The notes beneath the pieces were generated by a model. That model ran no database searches. It was not told the origin of the DNA and saw nothing but the letters and a program-made list of their open reading frames with translations. DNA of 27,533 nt, from the NCBI GenBank assembly GCA_051649245.1, contig JBOFGS010000013.1, forward strand, positions 1-27,533. The letters are read 5' to 3'. The DNA is from Brevinema_A sp051649245. Its GTDB lineage: Bacteria; Spirochaetota; Brevinematia; Brevinematales; Brevinemataceae. Made by a program: the position numbers and the translations under genes. Shown in pieces: positions 5,882 to 13,763 of this stretch (position 1 is its first letter; each line of letters starts with the position of its first letter).

Positions 5882-7127
5882 TCGGAGCTGAAATTTTTAA
5901 TTGATGCTCGGAAAAATAGCTTTAAAATAGATTCTTATAGCCGTGAGTATCAATTTACCGATGAGGATAAGTTAGCTTTTGGGATGGATGAAAGGGAGTT
6001 TTTTGATTTGTTTGATCGACAAGATCAAGGTCTTGGCGAATACCTTCGGTACATTTACCAAGAGATGAATAATCGTTCGTTGCCCAACGCAGTTGCTTTG
6101 AATCATAAACTAAATGGATCTTGTACTCATCGTGATTTGATGGATAAGATTCAACGAAGTTGGTCTTCAAAAATTATCAAATTAGAAACCATTGCAACAG
6201 AAATATTGAAAAATATAGGTAATAATTCCCCGTCAAGTTCACAGATTTCTGATCTTGCTAAAAAGATCGCTGATGAAAATAGTTTGAACGGAGATCCTGC
6301 TAAAATATATATTTGGAAGGATCAACTTAGTAAATTGTCGACAAAAATCCTAAATGAGCTTTATACCCAGAAAGAGCTGACATCAGAGCAAAAAAGAGAT
6401 CTTGAAAAGGGTTTTTATAAAGTATCTGAGGTTGATAAATTCATGTTTAAGATTAAATAAAGATCTATTTTGGAATAGTTTTTATCGAGACTCTAGTGAT
6501 AAATCTACTAATGAAGAATCTCGTAAAGCTGTCGAACTTTCAGTGGATCAATTAGAAAGTGATAGAATTTTTATTGTTACTAAAATGGGATTGGATAAGA
6601 TAGCAGTTTGATATAAAAATGGAGTTTCAAATACCTTAAACACTACTTATATTAGAAGATTGAAATCAATAGGAGTATATGCAAACTATTTAGCTAAGTC
6701 AAATATAATTAGCAAATTAGTAATTTCAAGTATGGCTCGAACAGAAATTGAGCAAGCTGAATTTGTATATCAAGATGCTATTGCATATCCAATTATTCCA
6801 CATGATGAGGCATTATACAATGGAAATACAGGTATAGTCGCTAGAAAATATATAAAAGAAGGTTTTTCAAAATCACAAGTGCTTGAAAAAATAATAGAAG
6901 AAGGTATACGTAAAAATCCTGTAGGATTTAAGCATATTAGTAATAATGGGAATGTAATAGACCTAGGTGCTGGGGATAGTCGCCAAACAAGACATCCTAA
7001 ATTCAAAGAAAGTTTTATAAAATTTCAAAATACAGATAAGTTTATTTATTCTGCAAATAGTATCGCTTGGGGAGATAGGGGAGAAAAAATGCATATCATA
7101 TTGTATTTAAAAACTAGTAATGGCTAG
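5882..7127 (+). pseudogene. Broken gene of about 410 codons, C-terminus shared with 895-1362
   Basis: Three reading segments form one protein. Frame A runs from about 5882 (KFLIDARKNSFKIDSYSREY through ATG 5984) to TAA 6458-6460. A frame change near 6440-6460 leads to frame B (LNKDLFWNSFYRDSSDKST), which crosses TGA 6609-6611 and continues without another stop to TAG 7125-7127. The composition is natural throughout: charged, helical, no signal peptide. Notable blocks are RQDQGLGEYLRYIYQEMNNR and SLPNAVALNHKLNG near the start. The C-terminal FKHISNNGN, then IDLGAGDSRQ block is homologous to residues 105-125 of the gene at 895-1362. The family is unknown. A toxin-like or phage-derived protein is possible but unproven. 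The end overlaps a convergent lipoprotein pseudogene by 14 bases. Confidence 0.6.
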
Positions 7128-7718
7128 GATCTTTATATTCTCGTAACGGAGAAAAAGGATATTTAGAATTAGGATCCTCAGGAATAAATAGATTTCTATA
7201 AAAATCTATTTGTAGGTTATTTGTATAAAAGATTGCCTTATATACATCTCCGCAATCTCCTGAATGGTAGCGAGCATATGGAAGCACTGAAGTTTCTAAA
7301 GGTATTAAGTTACCAGAATCATCGATATAGATATCATCATTAATTAATTTTAAACTCTTCATATAGTGTTGGCCATTAGTATCTATATACTAAAGCGATT
7401 TGTTAAATTAGCACTTCCTATATAGGTTAAAGAGACTTTAGAGTATGACTTATAATTAATGTACTGATTTTCATCTTTGAGATTATTGGTATTATAAGAA
7501 ATATTATTCGTAAGTTGAAGGGTAGCAAAGTAATATTTCTTAGATATTGGCTCATAATAAATAGCTACATAAGATGAGTCTTCTAAAAGAACACCTGTAT
7601 ACTTATTTTCTTCTAACCAAAATAATTCTGGCTTCACATCATAGCTAGCTATAACTTGTTTGTTATTTTTTGTAGCAGATACTAAAAATAAAATGATTAG
7701 CAATGGATAAAATTTCAT
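7114..7718 (-). pseudogene. Lipoprotein-like secreted protein, frameshifted (copy B)
   Basis: The start at ATG 7718 follows an AGGAGC site and gives the signal MKFYPLLIILFLVSATKNNK. It is lipoprotein-like but without a Cys, so either a plain signal peptide or a mutated lipobox. The first frame runs to TNRFSI and stops at 7383. Skipping the two bases AG after the RF codons restores YIDTNGQHYMKSLKLI, matching copy A (DRFYIDSNGQQYIKKLTLI) exactly in register. So the lesion is a small indel at about 7386-7390. The second frame continues to the stop at 7114 with LPYARYHSGDCG and FYTNNLQIDFYRNLF. Total about 200 codons. The function is unknown. It converges on the pseudogene 5882-7127 with a 14-base overlap. 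Confidence 0.65.
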
Positions 7719-7852
7719 AAAATATGCTCCTGCATAGAAGTTATTATAAAAATGGTAATTTTCATATTGGTATTTAATGAGCTTCAAATCCTAAACAATA
7801 TTTTCGTGGTAACTTACTATTAGTATCTGATTCAAGATACTCTAGATAATTA

Positions 7853-8134
7853 GTGAGAGAAAAGTTGGCTATTTCATTAGTATATCCTAATGCTATTAAT
7901 CTCGTATACTATCCTATGGAAAACAATATTATAAAAGGAACAGATCATAAAGATAATAAGGCCTTAGATTTGTCAATTAAAAATATTAATAAAGAATTAT
8001 ATAATTTAGCGACGAAGAAATATTTCGGATACGCTAAACCTACTTATTATCATATAGAGTTAGTTAAAATAAATAATAATTCAATAAAAGCTAAAACAGA
8101 TTATAGTGGAGGTCAATTTCATATTTATCTTTAA
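7853..8134 (+). CDS. Small unknown protein, possibly a 3' gene fragment
   Basis: A 93-codon frame from GTG 7853 with no visible ribosome binding site. The same frame continues upstream across a TAA (7844-7846) to about 7779 (ASNPKQYFRGNLLLVSDSRY), so the present ORF may be the tail of a longer, broken gene. The sequence is soluble and mixed alpha/beta (YYPMENNIIKGTDHKDNKAL, then GYAKPTYYHIELVKI, ending GGQFHIYL). I do not recognise it. Its stop codon overlaps that of the convergent lipoprotein remnant 8131-8589, repeating the tail-to-tail layout seen at 3891-3894 and 7114-7127. Confidence 0.4.
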   Translation: MREKLAISLVYPNAINLVYYPMENNIIKGTDHKDNKALDLSIKNINKELYNLATKKYFGYAKPTYYHIELVKINNNSIKAKTDYSGGQFHIYL

Positions 8135-8589
8135 TAAATTGAGTTGTCTAATGAAAGAACTTCATCAAGTTGTTCAAAATTATAAAACTGTAACCCATTA
8201 GTATTTGTATAATAAAAAATAGGATGAATATTAGACGTGATTATTTCTTTTCAAGATTTTTTATCTTGGTAGCTTGCAGCTTTGTAAACAGGGAAGATAG
8301 GAGAATTATTGTCATTTGTTTTTTCAGTATTTAAATCCCAATTGTAGTCAGAGGTATACTTGCTTGCATCAAATTCTTTTAAAGTTTTGATGTAATAATT
8401 ATTTGAAACAGCATCAAGGTACACTCTCTCTAAAGGTGAAATACTCCCAATATATAAAAGATTATTGCTTGTTTTTGAGAAAGTTTCTAGGTAAAAAGCA
8501 AACAATATTGGTTTGTGTTGCAGATTAGGATCTATAGAATAAATAAAGTTAGTATTTGTTTCAGCTCTAAATCTGCGACTAAGAGAAAA
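8131..8589 (-). pseudogene. Lipoprotein gene fragment (copy C of the family)
   Basis: The minus-strand frame is open from about 8589 (SLSRRFRAETNTNFIYSIDP) to TAA 8131-8133, with one in-frame TGA at 8251-8253 after AASYQDKKS. After the TGA it reads KEIITSNIHPIFYYTNTNGL and QFYNFEQLDEV. That matches the C-terminal block of copy B (VYKAIFYTNNLQIDFYRNLF) and of copy A (EVIRYYNDKQDFYRILF). No start codon or signal peptide remains upstream, so the gene is 5'-truncated as well as stop-interrupted. The middle (GSISPLERVYLDAVSNNYYI) is not shared visibly with the other copies. The function is unknown. Confidence 0.55.
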
Positions 8590-8706
8590 TCAGATCAATA
8601 TTCTTATGTTTACATGTATTTTTTATAACCATAATATATCTAAACTTTTTCAACATTTCTTTTGCTAGTATTATAATTTTATCTTAGTTTATTTATTTTT
8701 GGTGCT

Positions 8707-9849
8707 TTAATCTATATACTTAGATCTATATTCTTTGAAAGAATCAATATCTTCTGTTTGGTTAAATTTTCTAACAAATAACATTGCTTCATAAGCATCT
8801 TTATATAAATTTTTATTTGTTAGTCGTGCTGGAAAACAGGAGTTAAAATTAATAGGGTTTGAAATAAATTCATGAGGGATGATATTTGTATTTCTGGGCT
8901 TAGAACTATTATTAATAGTCCAATGCAAGGTGATATTAATTATTTCATCTTTTGTTTCTAAACTATTTGTTAAGACCCCATAGATAAACGCTTCTTCTGG
9001 TGCATGCATACATTTAAAATACTTATATAGTTTAGATATGTCTGTTTTATTTTTAGAAAGTTCCAAAATTATATAAGACAGATGTCGTTGAGAAAAAGTA
9101 CCGATAGGACCACTTTGACCTATTGTACTATTTATATCGGGAGTTCCAGGAGGACTAAGTTTTATATTATATCCAACTGCATACTTAGTAATAAATTTTG
9201 GATATCTAATATCTTCTCTCTTATAGAAACAAACATCCCCTTTTATAATCTTTAAAACCCATTGTTGTATTGTTTTCAAGTAATTTTTAAAAGAAATCTG
9301 TTTAGAGAATAGATTATCTGTTAATACGGGAAATAACAATAGAAACGCTTTTATCATTTTTAATACTTTATTTGAAATAAGTTGATTATTTTTATGAAAT
9401 TCAATATATTCCCAAATCCCTTTATCTTCACAATTAGGACAAAATGAATATCCAGGATAATAATTATGGTATTTTTGATAAAAGTTTTTAATATATGTTG
9501 GTGATTTAACAGGGAAGCAGTTGTTTGATAAAGAAATAAAGTATTGCCATTTGAATGGTAATTTCAAAGCAATTTTCATAGCAGAAAGTTGTGCGTCTAA
9601 AATAGAAATATCACCCCAGTAGACTCGATGCTTTGAAAAAATATAGATATTTTTTCTGTCTCTAAAGTGATCTTTGAGCATATTCATATCTTTTTTGGAA
9701 GAATTTTTATTCCAATGAACTATAAAATAATCTTCTTCTGTATATAATTCTTCTATTTGTTTGATAATAATAAGCGGTTTTTCATATGCGATAATACTCT
9801 AAATAAGCCTTAAAAGATCACGATTTTCTATATTTTCTTGATATAACAT
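8707..9849 (-). pseudogene. Core-2/I-branching-type glycosyltransferase (GT14), stop near N-terminus
   Basis: The main ORF (start 9687, 326 codons) carries the family core: HRVYWGDISILDAQLSAMKI, then W-Q-Y-F-I-S-L-S-N-N-C-F-P-V-K-S, as in beta-1,6-N-acetylglucosaminyltransferase-like (branching) enzymes, and PPGTPDINSTIGQSGPIGTF further on. The frame continues upstream with clear homology (SIIAYEKPLIIIKQIEELYTEEDYFIVHWNKNS) to an ATG at 9849 but crosses TAG 9799-9801 at codon 17. The ATG overlaps the stop of the nucleotidyltransferase pseudogene (TAATG), so the two were translationally coupled. The shorter ORF lacks the first strand and nucleotide-binding loop, so activity is doubtful. It would add a sugar branch to a surface glycan; the substrate is unknown. 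Confidence 0.75.
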
Positions 9850-10603
9850 TATTTCTTATTTCTCTTTTCTAAGAAATTCAAATAAGTTTGTAGATCTTCA
9901 GGTGTTCCTGTACCATGCATTTCGGACGCTTTAATCATATATGTTGTAAAACGCTTACCTCTTTTAATGGCGTAATTATAGGTAGGGCATTGAAAAAACT
10001 CATTATTTGCTCTATCATTATGTATGATAAGATCAACTGCTGCATCTACAAAGTCACAACCTTTTTTATAAAAATACCACCCCACAACTCCTTACGTAGA
10101 AAAAGGCACTTTAGCTTTTACTTCAAGTACTTCGTTTTGATTATTTGTTTTGACAAATGACCAACGTGAGCTTTGCTCTGTTTCTTCAAATGTTAATAAG
10201 CTCCCATCAAATTCATTATCTAGAGAAGAATTAATAAAGTCATCTACTTTACAATCAACTAATTGATCGCTATTTGCAATTAATAAAGGGGTATCATTAT
10301 TGATCAAATCTTTTGCAAATAAAATAGAACATAAAGGTCCTTCTGTTTTATTTAAAATAGGAATTATCTCAACGTTATATTGATCTTTAATTTCTTTAAA
10401 TTCTTGAGAATATGATTTAACATGTTCTTCCCTCATAATTAAAATAAACTTGGATGTTTTTTGATAGTTAAGATTATCCATAACATGTTCTATCATTTTT
10501 TATTATTCCACTCTATAAATGGTTTTAATATTTTCCATTTTGAGTTTTGAAATTTTTGACCATCTCATGCCATAGGAATGACAATATTTAATGAGTTTTT
10601 CAT
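9849..10603 (-). pseudogene. Sugar nucleotidyltransferase, two in-frame stops
   Basis: The frame starts at ATG 10603 after GAGAGAGGGA and reads MKNSLNIVIPMA. At the Gly of the nucleotide-binding GxGxRF loop there is a TGA, after which DGQKF and KPFIEWNNKKMIEHVMDNL follow in frame. Further signatures are LNKTEGPLCSILFAKDLI and LIANSDQLVD (the metal-binding Asp region), as in NTP_transferase-fold enzymes that make NDP-sugars for capsule or LOS. A second stop, TAA 10092-10094, interrupts before VVGWYFYKKGCDFVDAAVDL and the C-terminus HGTGTPEDLQTYLNF. Both lesions are point changes in a continuous frame of 251 codons. The C-terminal part recurs as a fragment near 27259-27370. Confidence 0.75.
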
Positions 10604-10643
10604 TTTCCCTCTCTCTTTAATAAGAATAAATATAGATATCTAA

Positions 10644-10916
10644 TTACTTTAAATCAAACTATTCAGCATCTAAGTAAATACCACCAAATTCTCGTAAAAG
10701 ATACCAACGGAAGTAATCACCTAAAAACACAGCATCTTTAATTTTATAGAGCTATACGACAAAGTTGCAACAATCCATTGGAAGGTTTGTTGCATCCCAA
10801 TGTTTGATTTCATATTCAGGAAGTTCTTTGATCCATGTATCTAAGTATTCTTTATATAAATCTGGTTTTCCATCAAAACCAAAATAAATACGATGAATTG
10901 TTTTTAATGAATGCAT
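10644..10916 (-). pseudogene. GT32-like capsular glycosyltransferase, truncated and stop-interrupted
   Basis: ATG 10916 (with GAGG upstream, inside the previous gene end) reads MHSLKTIHRIYFGFDGKPDL and YLDTWIKELPEYEIKHWDATN, crosses TAG 10752-10754, continues KIKDAVFLGDYFRWYLLREF and GGIYLDAE, then TAG 10659-10661 and TAA 10644-10646. This is the start of the Gly_transf_sug family (HxIWFG-like opening, SDY-R...LY..GGIYLD sugar-binding region). The second Asp of the D-x-D motif position is followed at once by a stop. Only about 90 of the usual 230-300 residues remain and the 3' part is deleted up to the nucleotidyltransferase start. Non-functional. Confidence 0.7.
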
Positions 10917-11135
10917 TTATTCCTCACAGATGTTTTTATTTTTTTTATAAATAATACGAAAATCTTTTTTTTGATATTCTAATATAATTTCTTCACTATT
11001 GTCAGGAGAACAATCATTAACAATGATAATCTCTATATCTTTTAAAGTTTGATTAATAACACTATTAAGACATTCTCTGAGGTATTTTTCAACATTATAA
11101 ACAGGTATAACAACTAAAATTTTAGCATTTTTCAT
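10917..11135 (-). pseudogene. GT2 glycosyltransferase, N-terminal fragment
   Basis: ATG 11135 (AGAG upstream) encodes MKNAKILVVIPVYNVEKYLR and ECLNSVINQTLKDIEIIIVN-DCSPDNSEE, the hallmark GT-A start of family 2 glycosyltransferases (VVIPVYN, then the first Asp motif VNDCSPD). After 72 codons it stops (CEE, TAA 10917-10919), where the family normally continues with a G..AARN.G motif and the D-x-D for another 150-250 residues. The stop abuts the start of the next gene (TAAATG). A deletion has therefore probably removed most of the gene while keeping the downstream ribosome binding site. It would head the minus-strand glycan operon. Confidence 0.8.
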
Positions 11136-11250
11136 TAAAAATCTCTATTTTTTATTAATTTTGTCAAAATAGTATCAAAATATAGCACCTAATACACTTA
11201 AGAAATTTTTTTGTGTATTTTGTGTTATTAATTAAAAAACTTATGTATCA

Positions 11251-11282
11251 TATTATTTTTCAAAAGAATTTGAAAAATAATA
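11251..11282. repeat. 14-bp perfect hairpin upstream of the glycan cluster
   Basis: TATTATTTTTCAAA (11251-11264) and its exact complement (11269-11282) with an AGAA loop. It lies 116 bases upstream of the GT2 start, within gene-free DNA (11136-11550). It has no T-run directly beyond the stem on either strand. It could be an operator or a leader structure. Confidence 0.5.
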
Positions 11283-11551
11283 ATTTAGGATAAAATAAAT
11301 GTTGTTTTTGACATTTGTGAATTTTTGCTTTAAGTTGTTCATAGGACGTTTTTCTAGTTAGATTATGAAAAACCGAACACTCTTTTTTTCTCAGTTCATT
11401 AATGAAACTTTAAAACATATAAAAGAAAATACTTATAGTTATAGATATGTACGAAATGACAATAAGATATTCAATATAAATCCTAATAATAGTAGGACGA
11501 TTAATATTTTTTCATGTTCACTTTATATACCTTATAAATACTCATAGTAGG

Positions 11552-11577
11552 AAAACAGATCTTTAGATCTGTTTTTA
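11552..11577 (+). terminator. Probable intrinsic terminator
   Basis: AAAACAGATC (11552-11561) pairs with GATCTGTTTT (11566-11575), loop TTTA, with T-rich continuation. It lies 4 bases after a doubtful 60-codon plus-strand frame (11365-11547). No sure gene feeds it. Confidence 0.5.
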
Positions 11578-11699
11578 ATAAAATTTGACTTTACAATCTC
11601 TTCATGAGTTTTTACTTTATTGCATTTTGATACTGATAACCTTGCTAACATAAAGATTGATTATATTATCTATAAAATTGTGAGTAATATATAAACACA

Positions 11700-11734
11700 A
11701 AAATAGCCATCCTCAAATTTAGGATGGCTATTTT
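11700..11734 (-). terminator. Terminator of the alkyl-sulfatase gene
   Basis: A perfect 14-bp stem, AAAATAGCCATCCT (11700-11713) with AGGATGGCTATTTT (11721-11734), and a 7-base loop. It lies 16 bases after the stop of the minus-strand gene ending at 11751. A/T runs on both sides let it act in both directions. Confidence 0.85.
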
Positions 11735-11750
11735 AAAAATTAATATCTGA

Positions 11751-13658
11751 CTATGGTAAGACAATATTAAACCAAAACTCAAATTCATCGAATAAAGACA
11801 TAAACTGTAGCCATTTATCACTATCATTAACCTTCATATCTTTATTAAGAGCATCTTTTAATGATAATTGTTTCAACAATAATTGATTAAACGTATTTCG
11901 TTCCATAGAAACTGAGATTTCAGCTTGAGGATTAAGCTTATTTTCAAATTTTAACACAGAGTTTTGTATATAGATAAAATATTTATCATTACCAATAGTT
12001 AAATTAACAGTATATTCTTTACCATTAACTTTATCAGGATTCAAACGAACTGCTAAATATCTTAAAAAGTCTGAAATAGGAAGTGATTGAATAATATCTG
12101 GGGATGTCGTTTGTGGTGTAGGCAAATTCTGTACGCCATTGCGTAATTCCAAAGAACCTGTTAAAAAGTATGATCGCCACACAGCAGATTCTGATTGATA
12201 TCCTAATTGCTCCATGGCATCGGCACTTAAATTTCTTGCTTTTTGATTTTTTGGATTAGAAAAAATAACATGATTTAAGACCTCAACAACCCATCGATAA
12301 TCACCTGAATCATAGGCACTTTTCGCCATACGAAGGATATTATTTTCTCCACCCATAAATTTAACATATCGTTTTGCAGATTCTTCTGGTTGATGTTTAT
12401 ATAAATTAGCTGGATTTCCATCCCACCAAGCTCCAAAATAAAAATCATACACTGCTTTTACATTATGATTAATAGAACCGTAATATCCACGATTATAAAA
12501 TTCTTTTGCTAAATTATCTGGAATATTAATTAATTCTGGAATTTCAAGAACTGTATACCCCATGTTTGCGAATCTCAAGGTTTGATCGTGAATATATTGA
12601 TATAAATCTCCATGTTTTGTTAAAAATACATCAATATTTTCTTGCTCCCATGTTGGCCAGTGGTGAGAACCAAATAATACATCCACTCGATTATGCAAAA
12701 ACTTTTTACTTTTCATAATAGAATCTACCCAGGTAAGAGAATTTCTTGTTTTTGCTCCCCGCAACGTAGATAAATTATGGAAAGTGTGGTTAATTACTTC
12801 AGCACTCGAAGCTGCTCTATATTTTGGAATATAGAACATAAATTCCGCAGGAGCTTCGGTATTTTGAGCCATTAAAAATTCAAACTCCACTCCATCAATC
12901 GTGTATCGTTCATAATCTTTTTTGATCACTTTTGTTGGTTTAACAATAGTTGGTATCCCAACAGCAACCCCTTTCCCCAATCCCGCATCAACAGTGCCTT
13001 GCTCATCTTTAGGCAGAAGATTTCCATACATATAAGACGCTCTACGAGACATTACATTTCCAGCGAGTAAATTTTCAGAAACAGACTCCTCAAAAAAATG
13101 TTCCGGAGCAATAACAGGCACACCTGTATTGATATTTTCTTGACTAATAATCCCTTTAACGCCTCCAAAATGATCAATGTGTGAATGAGTAAAAATAACC
13201 CCCGTAATAGGATCATTTCCTTTATGAGCTCTGAATAATTCTAAAGCATTGCTGGCTGATTCTAGAGTAGTTAAAGGATCCACAACAATCCAACCTTTTT
13301 GTCCTCGGATAAAAGTAATATTTGCCAAATCAAATCCTCTTACTTGATAAATAGTAGGAGTGACTTCAAATAAGCCGGAAATATTATTTAATTGCGATTG
13401 CCTCCATAAAGACGGATTAACAGTACTTGGAGCTGGTTGATTGGAAATAAAAGTAAAAGATAGATTAGCTTCTGAATTAGCAATAAAACCTTTTTTTGCA
13501 TTTTCAAAATCCACAGAATCTGATAATGACAAATATTCACTCATCTGCCTCTGCATTTCCTTTGTATGTTTTGTTGCACTTTTTCTTTCTACACCAGTAT
13601 TTTTTGTACAGGATATTGCTAAAATACTCGTGATTATTAACATTAATGATTTTTTCAT
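11751..13658 (-). CDS. Lipoprotein alkyl sulfatase-type metallo-beta-lactamase (SdsA/YjcS family)
   Basis: A 635-residue intact protein. MKKSLMLIITSILAISC is a lipoprotein signal with lipidated Cys17, so it is membrane-anchored outside the cytoplasm. Zinc site: T-H158-S-H160-I-D162-H163-F-G-G. Further family motifs are NTEAPAE (about 266-272), AEVINHTFHNLSTLRG (Glu286) and FGSHHWPTW (His331). After the catalytic domain come the helical dimerisation region (VKAVYDFYFGAWWDGNPANL, AKSAYDSGDYRWV) and a C-terminal SCP2-like lipid-binding domain (from about residue 520). Known members hydrolyse primary or secondary alkyl sulfates to alcohol and sulfate. Lipid anchoring is less usual than a plain signal. 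The ATG has AGAGGTG upstream. It is transcribed from its own promoter and probably repressed by the divergent TetR protein through the 13669-13698 palindrome. Confidence 0.9.
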   Translation of the reverse strand: MKKSLMLIITSILAISCTKNTGVERKSATKHTKEMQRQMSEYLSLSDSVDFENAKKGFIANSEANLSFTFISNQPAPSTVNPSLWRQSQLNNISGLFEVTPTIYQVRGFDLANITFIRGQKGWIVVDPLTTLESASNALELFRAHKGNDPITGVIFTHSHIDHFGGVKGIISQENINTGVPVIAPEHFFEESVSENLLAGNVMSRRASYMYGNLLPKDEQGTVDAGLGKGVAVGIPTIVKPTKVIKKDYERYTIDGVEFEFLMAQNTEAPAEFMFYIPKYRAASSAEVINHTFHNLSTLRGAKTRNSLTWVDSIMKSKKFLHNRVDVLFGSHHWPTWEQENIDVFLTKHGDLYQYIHDQTLRFANMGYTVLEIPELINIPDNLAKEFYNRGYYGSINHNVKAVYDFYFGAWWDGNPANLYKHQPEESAKRYVKFMGGENNILRMAKSAYDSGDYRWVVEVLNHVIFSNPKNQKARNLSADAMEQLGYQSESAVWRSYFLTGSLELRNGVQNLPTPQTTSPDIIQSLPISDFLRYLAVRLNPDKVNGKEYTVNLTIGNDKYFIYIQNSVLKFENKLNPQAEISVSMERNTFNQLLLKQLSLKDALNKDMKVNDSDKWLQFMSLFDEFEFWFNIVLP

Positions 13659-13668
13659 TGAACACCTC

Positions 13669-13698
13669 TATATTCATAGAATTAATTCTATGAATATA
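13669..13698. promoter_or_regulatory. Perfect 30-bp palindrome, probable TetR operator
   Basis: TATATTCATAGAATT (13669-13683) is followed directly by its exact complement (13684-13698). It touches the -10 box and covers the predicted start point (about 13691) of the sulfatase promoter, the ideal position for repression. It lies upstream of the regulator's own -35. Confidence 0.85.
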
Positions 13699-13726
13699 AT
13701 ATACAAAAAAAATTGAATTTTGTCAA
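13698..13726 (-). promoter_or_regulatory. Promoter of the alkyl-sulfatase gene
   Basis: On the minus strand, TTGACA (complement of 13721-13726), a 17-base spacer and TATATT (complement of 13698-13703). Transcription would start near 13691 with a leader of about 33 bases that contains the palindrome. Confidence 0.8.
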
Positions 13727-13741
13727 GAAAATAGTTATAAT
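13713..13741 (+). promoter_or_regulatory. Promoter of the TetR gene, overlapping the divergent one
   Basis: TTGAAT (13713-13718), a 17-base spacer and TATAAT (13736-13741). Its -35 and spacer share bases with the -35 of the sulfatase promoter, so the two polymerase sites exclude each other. Confidence 0.65.
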
Positions 13742-13763
13742 AATGAGAATTAATGGAGTTTTT

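Noticed and set aside
6609..6611. TGA read as tryptophan (also at 8251-8253 and in the nucleotidyltransferase)
   Set aside because: Intact genes use TGG for Trp, and the broken genes also contain TAA and TAG stops plus frameshifts. Ordinary decay explains it better than recoding.
11365..11547. 60-codon plus-strand ORF before the 11552 terminator
   Set aside because: No ribosome binding site, Asn/Tyr/Ser-rich composition as expected from AT-rich DNA, and no recognised motif.
13441..13716. Plus-strand ORF opposite the sulfatase start and promoter region
   Set aside because: It is antisense to the lipoprotein signal and runs through the palindrome and both promoters.
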